NCBI RefSeq assembly: GCF_030384665.1
Contig: NC_083674.1
Coordinates: 1,426,001-1,490,000 of the forward strand
Origin: Lodderomyces elongisporus
Lineage: Eukaryota > Ascomycota > Pichiomycetes > Serinales > Debaryomycetaceae
DNA: 64,000 nt
Reading direction: 5' to 3'
Position 1 is the stretch's first letter. The number at the start of each line of letters is the position of its first letter. The notes below the pieces were generated by a model. It saw only the letters and a program-made list of their open reading frames with translations. It had not been told where the DNA came from and did not search any database. This document shows, in pieces, positions 55,658-64,000 of this stretch. Position numbers and translations under genes: made by a program.

Positions 55658-57070
55658 ATGGACCAACTTAGACTGAGCATGCTTGCCGATGTGCAATCAT
55701 GGACTCCTTCACACATGCCCACATCAACAACGTTAACGAGCATCGCTACATCCCATGCATCTGACTTACAAGTTACACTTTCCTCGGTTATTGCACGAGT
55801 AGCAACCGAAACCGATTTCGTCAATCTTCGTTCTTTATCCGAAGCTTATCGTGGTGCAGCAGCTTCATTAACCATCATCTCAGCAGAAAATGTGCTTGCC
55901 ACTGCCACAGCTTCATCGGTGCAGGCACAAGCCACCCAGGCTATATTCAATGCCACAGTAAATTTAAAAGAGTTGGTTGACGAACAAAATCTTTATGGAT
56001 ACAACCCAAATTTGGGTGGTAACGCCTTCTTCCTTGCCATTTACGCCTTGATCTTTTTGTACACCGCAGTTATGTCTATTTGGTCAAGATACTGGTGGTA
56101 TAACATCACCTTCTTTTGCGGATACGCCTTGGAGTTTATAGGGTTTTTGGGCAGACTTTTGGCTCATAATAACACCGCAGTGCAAAGCTACTTTTTGATG
56201 CAAATCGTGTGCTTGACCATTGCACCTGCATTCATTATGGCTGGTATTTATTTCCTATTTGGCCAATTGGTGGTGATTCACGGAAGGCAATACTCATTGC
56301 TTCGACCAATGTGGTATTCATACTTTTTCATAGCGACAGATGTCGTCTCGTTGCTCATTCAAGCAGGTGGTGGAGGTGCAGCCTCAGTAGCCAGTTCTGA
56401 ACACAGAGATGCCAGCTCAGGAACAAACACAATGATTGCCGGTATTGCATTGCAAGTATTTGCAATGAGTGTGTTTTTAATCTTTTGGTTTGAGTTTTTA
56501 AACAGATTATACTTTAAAAATTCCAAAATTAAACCTCAAGACGGATCGACAGTGCAAAAAACCTCCTTGGAAAAGAGATCTATTGGCAATTATTTGAAGT
56601 TATTGTTCAACACCAAATCAGTTAGACAATATAGACACGAGCACTTGGAGCAATTTTACAACAAGAAATTTGCATCCATTCGACAACGGAAATTGTTTGA
56701 CTGGATGCCATTGGCAATGACCATTGCTGTGGTTGTTGTATACATTCGTTGTATATACCGTGTGGTGGAGTTGGCTGAAGGGTTTGGCGGTTACTTGTAC
56801 GAACATGAGCCATATATCTTGGTACTTGATGCCACAATGATTGCAATCTGTGGATTGATTTTCCTTCCTTTCCATCCAGTCTGGGTGTTTGGTAAAAAGA
56901 ATATTGTGAAATTAGCAACAATAAAGAAAAACTTGGATGAGCAACCAGGGGAGGAGGAAAAGGAACAGCAAGAGAAAGTTGAAGTTGATGACAAAACAAT
57001 TCGAGACGAGGGCGAGATAAGTAAAGAGTTTAATGAAGAAGAAAAAGGTTTACCTAGAGAGTTTATTTAG
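55658..57070 (+). CDS. RTA1-family membrane protein, array copy 1
   Basis: 470 aa from ATG at 55658 (MDQLRLSML); seven more codons are open upstream from a TTG. Residues ~1-105 form an extracellular Ser/Thr/Ala-rich domain (SEAYRGAAASLTIISAENVLATATA) with an N-glycosylation site in FNATVN. Seven membrane segments follow from YNPNLGGNAFFLAIYALIFL, with the RTA1 motifs RYWWYNITFFCGYALEFIGFLGR, LTIAPAFIMAGIYFLFGQL and PFHPVWVFGKKNIVKL. A cytosolic insert LFNTKSVRQYRHEHLEQFYNKKF lies before the last two helices and is present in all three copies. The family includes S. cerevisiae Rsb1 and Candida Rta2/Rta3, linked to sphingoid-base or phospholipid translocation and azole response. The acidic C-tail ends in REFI. 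Confidence 0.93.
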   Translation: MDQLRLSMLADVQSWTPSHMPTSTTLTSIATSHASDLQVTLSSVIARVATETDFVNLRSLSEAYRGAAASLTIISAENVLATATASSVQAQATQAIFNATVNLKELVDEQNLYGYNPNLGGNAFFLAIYALIFLYTAVMSIWSRYWWYNITFFCGYALEFIGFLGRLLAHNNTAVQSYFLMQIVCLTIAPAFIMAGIYFLFGQLVVIHGRQYSLLRPMWYSYFFIATDVVSLLIQAGGGGAASVASSEHRDASSGTNTMIAGIALQVFAMSVFLIFWFEFLNRLYFKNSKIKPQDGSTVQKTSLEKRSIGNYLKLLFNTKSVRQYRHEHLEQFYNKKFASIRQRKLFDWMPLAMTIAVVVVYIRCIYRVVELAEGFGGYLYEHEPYILVLDATMIAICGLIFLPFHPVWVFGKKNIVKLATIKKNLDEQPGEEEKEQQEKVEVDDKTIRDEGEISKEFNEEEKGLPREFI

Positions 57071-58655
57071 AAAAAGAATTTTTTTTTGGCATTTGATATT
57101 TATCATTTTGCTCTAAATTTATTATATATAAATTTTAATTCTTTATTTATTTTTTATTTTTTATCTTTTATTTTGAATTTTCAATTTCAATTTTCAACTT
57201 TCAACTTTATTCTATTCAATTCAAGTTTACTCCCAATTACTCCTGGAATAGTAATCATGTTTTTATCCCCTGTTATTGTGAACATAGGAAACATTAAAAA
57301 ATTGTTTTCATCAATAGATTTGGATCTTTGCTAAATTCCGTTCTTCCGTATGTCTTTATAACAATTTCAAGAATTGTGCCCGACTCGAAAAGATCTACGC
57401 ATCTTTTTTTTTGTTCCTTCTTCCTTCATGATAACAAACTTTTTTTTTATCAAAGTTTTTAATTATTTTCGAATCCTTTTTAACTTTAAATGTCCTTCCC
57501 CTTTTGGTTTGGAAGATCCGTTGTTTAGAGTGGAGGCTTAGCAAAGAAGTATTTTTGTTTAAATGTCACTGTCACTGTCAATGTGTTTCCAGCAACTTTC
57601 AAGTTAAAAAAAAAAAGAGGGAGGGTTTTAAAGTAAAAATAGTTTTTAAAACATTTTGCTCTGTACTATAAATGGTCCTTTCCCGTTTTATTTTTGCTTG
57701 TGTTTATATTTTGTTCTTCTTTTGCTTTTTCAAAAACATTGTGTGTATATGTTTGTAAATACGATTGCAAAGGCAATTGTCGATTTAGTACCAGCCGTTT
57801 TTTTTATGTGCTTACATAAGCGGAAAACCGTTTAAATTTTATAATCTAATCCATGGATCGACCCCCCTCACCCCTCACCCCTCACCTTCTTTCCCCCCCC
57901 CTTAAATATCAAACATCAAGAACTTGGCTATAAACTTTTAAAGAGTTCCTGAATTAACAATAACACCAAGATCAACGTAGATTCCTGTTGCATTTTCTTT
58001 TTCTTTTTCCTTTTCTTTTCAGTTTTCAGCCTGCCTATTTAATCGTTGGAAGTAGTCAATAGGCTGTGCCACATATTACGACATCCACTAATTGACCAAT
58101 GCATTGAGAACAACGAGGCTATGTACTAAACAGCTATTTGAAAATCTCTTAAATGGGTTTGGAGAATGAAAAGGGATCGACATGGCCTAGATACCAAGAT
58201 ATATCTATGGTTGATCCAAAAATAACTAACAAAAAACAAAAAAAAAAGAAGAAAAGAAAACGGGAAAAGAAAAGGAAAACGAAATTTGAAAAAAAAATAC
58301 AATCCCCTTCCATAACATATGGATTTGCTTTCCAATCTTGATTTGCATTTTGGTATGGGACTGATAATGTGTGGAGACATATGTTGAGGAAAACTAAAAA
58401 CATCTTCAAAGTTCATCTTCCTTTTTGAAAAAAAAAAAACCATCAATATAAATACCAATCAAAAGCAGTAATATATGTTGCTATGTTGCCTTGTACCCAA
58501 ACTTGTGATTTACTTTCACATAATCTTTTCTAAGCTCGACAGCCTTTGCAGTGGTTTAACCAACAGATAAACTGTTTTGCAAAAAGACAATAAAATAAAA
58601 TAAGATAAAAAATACAGAATATAATCGCTTGAGAAGCTAAGCAAGGGAAAGAAAA
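57071..58655. other. Spacer between RTA copies 1 and 2
   Basis: 1.6 kb, AT-rich, with ATTTTC/TTTTA tracts just past copy 1, C runs near 57860-57905 and A runs near 58230-58300. No gene or recognisable RTA remnant seen. Confidence 0.5.
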
Positions 58656-60092
58656 ATGACCACTTCAGCTCAGAATATTTTGACATGGATTGTTCCGCCC
58701 TGGACTACCTCGCTGATGCCAACAGAGACCACATTGAGTAGTATTGCATTATCGAATGCTTTAGCTTTGAAAGCAACAATATCTTCCGTTATTTCTCAAG
58801 CAGCAACCGAGACAATATCTGGCAACCTCCATGGCTTATCCAAAGCATATCGTGGTGCTGCAGCATCATTGACCATTATTTCTGCTGAGCAGGTTTTGGC
58901 CACAGCAACTGCCCCAGCAATTCAAGCTCAAGCCACCGAGGCTATATTCAATGCTACCATCAACTTAAAAGACTTGAGTGCAAATGATAGTTATTACCAC
59001 TACAATCCAAACTTGGGAGGTAACATACTATTTTTCATTGTATACGCAATGATTTTGCTTTACACGACGGCAATGGTGTTTAAGTCTAGGTATTGGTGGT
59101 ACAATGTAACGTTCTTTTGCGGATACTCTTTGGAAGTCATTGGTTTTTTGGGAAGGGTATTGGCACATGACAATAACAATGTGTTCAACTATTTTATTAT
59201 GGAGACCGTTTGTTTAACCATCGCACCTGCATTCATCATGGCCGGTATTTATTTCCTTTTTGGCCAGCTTGTTGTTATACATGGGAGACAGTATTCGTTT
59301 TTAAAACCCATGTGGTACTCGTACTTTTTCATTGCAACAGATGTTATTTCTTTGCTTGTTCAGGCTTCAGGTGGTGCTATTGCTTCCGTTGCAAGTAATA
59401 ATGGCGATAGTGCACAAACAGGTACAAATATCACGATTGCTGGAATTGCGTTGCAAGTCTTTGCAATGTCTCTTTTTATCGTTTGTTGGTTTGAATTTTT
59501 GAGCAGGATTTATTTTAAACATACCAGGACCCACGGCAACGAGTTTCATCAAGATCACCACATATTGGCGAAAAGAACTTTTCTCGGTTACATAAAGTTA
59601 ATGTTCAACACCAAATCAGTTCGACAATATAGACACGAGCACTTGGAACAATTTTACAACAAGAAATTTGCATCCATTAGGCAAAACAAATTGTTTGACT
59701 GGATGCCATTGGCAATGACCATTGCAGTAATTGCAGTATATATACGTTGCATTTACAGAGTGGTGGAGTTGGCTATGGGCTATGATGGTTACTTATATAA
59801 GCATGAGCCATATATCTTGGTACTTGATGCTACAATGATTGCAATCTGTGGTTTTGTATTTGTGCCTTTCCATCCATTTTGGGTGTTTGGTGAAAAGAAT
59901 ATAGTTAAATTGGCAACGATAAAGAAAAACTTGGATGAATTTGAAGAAGAAGAAGAAGAAGAAGAAGAAGAAGAGTTTGAGGGAAATGCTAAAGTTGATG
60001 TCGACGACAAGACCGTAAGTGAGGAAACAGTGATGGGACTGGTCAAAGACTCGGTTGAAAATAGAAACACACATTTTCAAGAGCGCATTTAG
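58656..60092 (+). CDS. RTA1-family membrane protein, array copy 2
   Basis: 478 aa. Same layout as copy 1, with the extracellular N-terminal domain conserved (SKAYRGAAASLTIISAEQVLATATA, FNATINLKDL), seven helices and the same cytosolic insert (LMFNTKSVRQYRHEHLEQF). The loop after helix 5 has GNDS-type polar sequence where copy 1 has SSEHRDASS. The C-tail contains a polyE run (~430-441) from GAA repeats. Copies 1 and 2 are clearly closer to each other than to copy 3 in the N-terminal domain. It is probably a plasma-membrane lipid translocase or sensor of the Rta2/Rta3 group. Substrate not predictable. Confidence 0.92.
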   Translation: MTTSAQNILTWIVPPWTTSLMPTETTLSSIALSNALALKATISSVISQAATETISGNLHGLSKAYRGAAASLTIISAEQVLATATAPAIQAQATEAIFNATINLKDLSANDSYYHYNPNLGGNILFFIVYAMILLYTTAMVFKSRYWWYNVTFFCGYSLEVIGFLGRVLAHDNNNVFNYFIMETVCLTIAPAFIMAGIYFLFGQLVVIHGRQYSFLKPMWYSYFFIATDVISLLVQASGGAIASVASNNGDSAQTGTNITIAGIALQVFAMSLFIVCWFEFLSRIYFKHTRTHGNEFHQDHHILAKRTFLGYIKLMFNTKSVRQYRHEHLEQFYNKKFASIRQNKLFDWMPLAMTIAVIAVYIRCIYRVVELAMGYDGYLYKHEPYILVLDATMIAICGFVFVPFHPFWVFGEKNIVKLATIKKNLDEFEEEEEEEEEEEFEGNAKVDVDDKTVSEETVMGLVKDSVENRNTHFQERI

Positions 60093-62035
60093 GAAGTGGG
60101 ATATTTAAGAGAGTCTTTTTGTCTCTCTTTTTTTTTTCTATTTGGTTGGAGTTTTTATCTTTGTTTTGCCTGAAAGCATCCGTCAACAGGACGATGCTTG
60201 TTAATTTTATTTTCATTATTTCCATTTTTATTATTTAGTTTTTATCTGTATGATTTTGTTTGGTTGACTCTTTTTTTTATACTGCAATATCATCTTCATT
60301 CAACCCTTTCGTAAAAAGTATACTATCTTCACCACTAGAAGATATCCACCGTGAATTGTACACTCGCGATGTTGGATTATCTATACTGAATTTGTGTAAA
60401 AACAGTGCTATAAATAGATATCATTGTAAATTTTCAGTCAACATTTAAGAAGAAAAAGAGGCGAAGCTTATCACAATTCACCAGAAGTCCTTATTTTTTC
60501 AATTAATTCTTTCTATTTCCTTCTTATGTTTTCTTTTGTTTTGACATACATGAATATATATTGGTCAAATGTTTGAGTGGGGTTACAAGCTTCAGTTTCA
60601 AGAGCTAGCTTTTAAAACTTTGCATTTATTCTCTTAAAGTTCATCCAATGAAGTATAAACATCTTCGTATTTCGTTTTGTTCATTCTACTTGTTTTGTTC
60701 CTCTATTTCTATCCTCTTTATTTTCATTTTTTTGGGCTTTTATGATGCTTGAGAGAAGCAAAAAAAAAAAAAATAAAAGAGGGAACGCGGTTGAACAACT
60801 AAATTTCGATATTCCGAGATTGGATTAAAGAAGCACAGCCACAACTGGTTCATCACCGATAAAACCTCACATCCACCAAACCTACTCATCCTTGGTAGGA
60901 ATCCAGGAGACCGTGTATGAAGATGCCTACAAGACAATTTATATCTTCTCTCTTTTGTTCCAAGACAGTTAATCGTCTTTAGTTAAAAATTAACTCTATA
61001 CAGATATAGATACCCCCATCCTTCCAAGTACAATATATGAAATCTCATTTGTTATTCCTTTACCATTCTCTGATTGCTACCTTTTCCCTAGATTCATAAG
61101 CGGCTGTGTTGAAATTACAACTAGGTCTTTAACATTTGGCACGAAAAAATGAAAATTACAGCTTCGTGAACAACAAAAGTCTTCTTCCAGCCATTTTACA
61201 CAGATTACTGGTCAATGCTCTGTTGTTCCTATGATTTTATTTTAATTTAACTATATCCTTCACCTATTTCTAACAATAAACTACTTCTAACCACTTCTAA
61301 TTGTTGGTTATATGTGTTCTTGTGTTTACGCTGTTGACATTATATTGAACGGGACGGGGCTATGCTTCATCTTTCCGCGGTCTTGTGTAAGGAACTCAAA
61401 TGCAAAAAAGGGTAAAAGGAGAAACAACATCAAGAAAAAGGGGGTGGAAGAGTGAAAGAGTGAGAGAGTTAGTGAGAGTGTGTGTGAGTGTGTGTGTGAG
61501 TGTGTGTGTGAGTGTGTGTGTGTGTGTGTGTGTGAGCGTGTGTTTTTGTATATGTCTGTTTATTGATCCTGTCCCACCTCGCCCCATCTCTCTCTTACCA
61601 AAACAAGTTGAGCAAAAACACAAAGGATAAGTACAAGGGCTGTGCTTTTGAAAAGAATATTGGGCTTTAGCTCTCCACTTATTTCATATTTTTATCCCTA
61701 TTCGTGTTTTGTAAAAAAAAAAAAGAATTGCAATTGCTATCTCCATAATGTTTACTATAAATAATGGTGCTAGAGGATCAACTTTTTCATTAAAATAGTC
61801 TATATTCTGTCATTCAAAACTTTGTATCTGAGCTTGCAAATTTTACCAAACTGAACCATCAACACACAAATACTTTACTTTCTCCTTTCCAGCAAATTTT
61901 TTGTTTCTTGTTTTTACAAAAAAAGAAAAGTCAGGGTTAGCAAAGACCAACTCAACAAAGAACAAAATAATAAATAAACAAAAAAAAACAAATAGAAAGG
62001 ATTAAAATTAAAAAAAATTAATAATACGGGCAAAA
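60093..62035. other. Spacer between RTA copies 2 and 3
   Basis: 1.9 kb, AT-rich, with a GT microsatellite at ~61478-61545 and A-rich sequence just before copy 3. No gene seen. Confidence 0.5.
61478..61545 (+). repeat. (GT)n-rich microsatellite
   Basis: GTGTGTGTGA units turning into pure GT, about 65 bp, noncoding. Confidence 0.85.
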
Positions 62036-63208
62036 ATGAGTCCTGCTACAACAGATATTTCCAGGTCGCAATTATCTGCTGCCGTCGCCAATCTCGCGAT
62101 CAAGATCAGAGATTTGGATGAAAATTACAATTTTTATTCCTATAATCCAAATTTTGGAGGCAATGACTTGTTCCATACTATATATATGTTGATATTTTGG
62201 TACACTGTAGGAATGTTGTATTACTCAAGATATTGGTGGTACAATGTGACATTCATTTGTGGGTTTGCTTTGGAAGGTATTGGTTATTTGGGAAGAGTGT
62301 TGTCTCATAATAAAGGTGATGTGCTTAGCTACTACATTATGCAATCAATATGTTTGACTATTGCACCTGCATTTATAATGGCCGGTATTTACTTTTTATT
62401 TGGCCAGCTTGTTGTTATACATGGAAGACAATATTCGTTTTTGAAGCCAATGTGGTATTCGTATTTCTTCATTGGCAGTGACATTTTTTCATTGCTAGTA
62501 CAATCATCTGGTGGATCTCTTGCTTCTACAGCAAGCAGCGGTGGCGGTAGTGCTCAAATGGGTTTGAATATTACTGTTGCAGGAATAGTGTTGCAGGTAA
62601 TTGCAATGACTGTGTTTTTAGGGTTCTGGTTTGAGTTTTTGAACAGAGTTTACTTTAAACATGCTGAGAGTTATGATTATAACCAACAAGGATATAAAGT
62701 ACCAATGACTAGATCGTTTGGTAACTTTATAAGATTTTTGTTCAACACCAAATCAGTTAGACAATATAGGCATGAGCACTTGGAACAATTTTACAACAAG
62801 AAATTTGCATCCATTAGACAAAACAAATTGTTTGACTGGATGCCATTGGCGATGACCATTTCAGTTGTCGCGATCTACATTCGTTGCATATACAGAGTCG
62901 TGGAGTTGGCTATGGGTTTGGACGGTTATTTAAACACACACGAGCCCTATATTTTGGTTCTTGATGCTACAATGGTTACTATTTGTGGAATAATATTTGT
63001 GCCTTTTCATCCGGTCTGGGTTTTTGGTAAAAAGAATATTGTGAAATTGGCCACGATAAAGAAAAACTTGGATGAAAGTGATGAGGAAATGGGAAGTCAC
63101 CATGAATTAGATACCGTTTACCGCGAGTACTTTACTCAAGAGTGGGAAATGGACTCGAACCAAGACATGGGCATGAGAGATGAGCAAATACACCGTAACG
63201 CATTATGA
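62036..63208 (+). CDS. RTA1-family membrane protein, array copy 3, lacking the N-terminal domain
   Basis: 390 aa. It starts MSPATTDISRSQLSAAVANLAIK and reaches the first helix after only ~45 residues (YNPNFGGNDLFHTIYMLIFW). The ~80-residue Ser/Thr/Ala-rich extracellular domain of copies 1 and 2 is therefore missing. The seven helices, RYWWYNVTFICGFALEGIGYLGR, LTIAPAFIMAGIYFLFGQL, and the shared cytosolic insert are intact. The C-tail is short and ends in EQIHRNAL, with no acidic run. No in-frame ATG upstream would add a domain; the 5' flank is A-rich. Rsb1-type proteins vary at this end, so this may be an ancestral short form or a loss. Confidence 0.93.
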   Translation: MSPATTDISRSQLSAAVANLAIKIRDLDENYNFYSYNPNFGGNDLFHTIYMLIFWYTVGMLYYSRYWWYNVTFICGFALEGIGYLGRVLSHNKGDVLSYYIMQSICLTIAPAFIMAGIYFLFGQLVVIHGRQYSFLKPMWYSYFFIGSDIFSLLVQSSGGSLASTASSGGGSAQMGLNITVAGIVLQVIAMTVFLGFWFEFLNRVYFKHAESYDYNQQGYKVPMTRSFGNFIRFLFNTKSVRQYRHEHLEQFYNKKFASIRQNKLFDWMPLAMTISVVAIYIRCIYRVVELAMGLDGYLNTHEPYILVLDATMVTICGIIFVPFHPVWVFGKKNIVKLATIKKNLDESDEEMGSHHELDTVYREYFTQEWEMDSNQDMGMRDEQIHRNAL

Positions 63209-63518
63209 TTTGCTCTGGAACAACAATTTTTCTTTTCTACAAGTAGATATTTGAGTTCAAAATGTTTCTATAGCTTTTTGTGTTGGTTAATAAATAAATA
63301 AACATATATACCAACAATTAATGCACACATAAATACATAAATGCATACATACATCCATCCATCCATACATCCATACATCCATACATAAGTAATCACCCAA
63401 CCCGGCACACACTCACTTGAATGGATTCATCTGCTTATAAACCGAAAATTGCAATACCAGCCCAGCCTCCCCTCCTCCCGCACCTCCTCTTGTATATTTT
63501 TTATTTTTCAAAACTATC
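63209..63518. other. Convergent 3' spacer RTA copy 3 / MAK16
   Basis: 310 bp with an ATAC/ATCC tetramer-rich tract at ~63330-63385. Nothing else seen. Confidence 0.5.
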
Positions 63519-64000
63519 TCAAATAGCAATGTTAGTTTGCAAAGGCTCTTCCTCTTGTTCATATTCAATCTCAACTCTAGGCTTTCTCTTTTTCTTTTGC
63601 TTCTTAGAATCCTCTGCTTTCCTCTTCTTCAGTTCACCTTCGTCTTCACCATTGTCATCAACATCACTCTCATCCTCGCTTTCATCTTCGCTCTCATCAG
63701 AAGAAGAATCACCCAACCATTGCTCTAAATCTTCCATATCAACCAACTCATCGTCACCACTATCCTCAACGTATTCTACTTCACCCATATCGTCTTCGTC
63801 ACCACTTTCCAATTCAACTTCATCCTCATCATCATCAAACTCCTCCTCTTCCTCCTCCTCTTCTTCATCCTCACCAACTTTACCAAGAACTTTTCTCCAC
63901 ACATTTTCATCGACATTCAATGGCTTATCGCCATATGCACCACTTTTTAATCTTTCCAATAACTCTTTTTCAATAGCTTTTTCGATTTTGGCTGCTGCAA
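63519..64000 (-). CDS. MAK16: Ribosome biogenesis protein Mak16, C-terminal part, 5' end outside window
   Basis: 160 codons are visible, entering at the window edge ([37 protein letters not shown]). The segment [14 protein letters not shown] is the diagnostic Mak16 motif. Mak16 acts in 60S pre-ribosome assembly in the nucleolus. The rest is the acidic tail: E runs, then D/S blocks, then [16 protein letters not shown], a likely nuclear/nucleolar signal. The tail is encoded by simple GAA/GAT repeats. The N-terminal Mak16 domain lies beyond 64000. Confidence 0.93.
   Translation of the reverse strand, partial: AAAKIEKAIEKELLERLKSGAYGDKPLNVDENVWRKVLGKVGEDEEEEEEEEEFDDDEDEVELESGDEDDMGEVEYVEDSGDDELVDMEDLEQWLGDSSSDESEDESEDESDVDDNGEDEGELKKRKAEDSKKQKKKRKPRVEIEYEQEEEPLQTNIAI

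Noticed and set aside
1..64000. tRNA, rRNA, CRISPR or transposon
   Set aside because: I looked for tRNA T-loop and anticodon patterns, terminal repeats, reverse transcriptase or transposase motifs and regular spacer arrays, and found none convincing. A tRNAscan/Infernal run would be decisive for small RNA genes.

Overview
The window is nuclear DNA from a budding yeast. Every recognisable protein is fungal, the genes lie densely on both strands, the few introns are short 5' spliceosomal introns, and the spacers are AT-rich and full of simple repeats. An APSES regulator of the EFH1 type (divergent paralogue of EFG1), a tandem cluster of RTA1-family membrane proteins and abundant polyQ/polyE tracts point to the CTG clade (Candida/Lodderomyces group). 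This is an inference. If it is right, CTG codons are read as Ser, so some Leu residues in standard-code translations are wrong.

Positions 1-35 kb are compact and mostly housekeeping. In order: a partial GAF-domain protein (-), RPN10 (-), a probable borealin-type NBL1 (+), sulfite reductase beta subunit MET5/ECM17 (-), an unrecognised Q/N-rich protein (-), threonine deaminase ILV1 (+), mitochondrial GTPase GUF1 (-), phosphoserine aminotransferase SER1 (-), the checkpoint clamp subunit HUS1/MEC3 (-), mRNA 3'-end nuclease YSH1 (+), SMD2 (+, split), MCM5 (-), mitochondrial release-factor-like RSO55 (+), a small single-pass membrane protein (+), an ADIP-like coiled-coil protein (-), ATP14 (-, split with a 15-nt first exon), U1-C/YHC1 (+) and Ran GTPase GSP1 (-). 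The amino-acid genes carry Gcn4-type TGACTCA sites, MET5 has three CACGTG boxes upstream, and MCM5 has two MCB (ACGCGT) boxes.

Positions 35-64 kb are looser. Gene-free stretches of about 4.1, 5.0 and 3.0 kb surround a large Nab6/Mrn1-type RNA-binding protein (+), the vacuolar amino-acid transporter AVT1 (-) and the EFH1-like regulator (+). After these comes a tandem array of three RTA1-family genes (+), followed by the C-terminal end of MAK16 (-), cut by the window edge.

I see no mobile element, CRISPR array, rRNA or convincing tRNA, and no clearly novel system. The best leads are: a near-identical ~120-nt block shared by the three RTA genes, which suggests gene conversion; the tiny first exons of ATP14 and SMD2; and the 5-kb spacer upstream of EFH1, which holds several short protein-like patches that may be gene relics.
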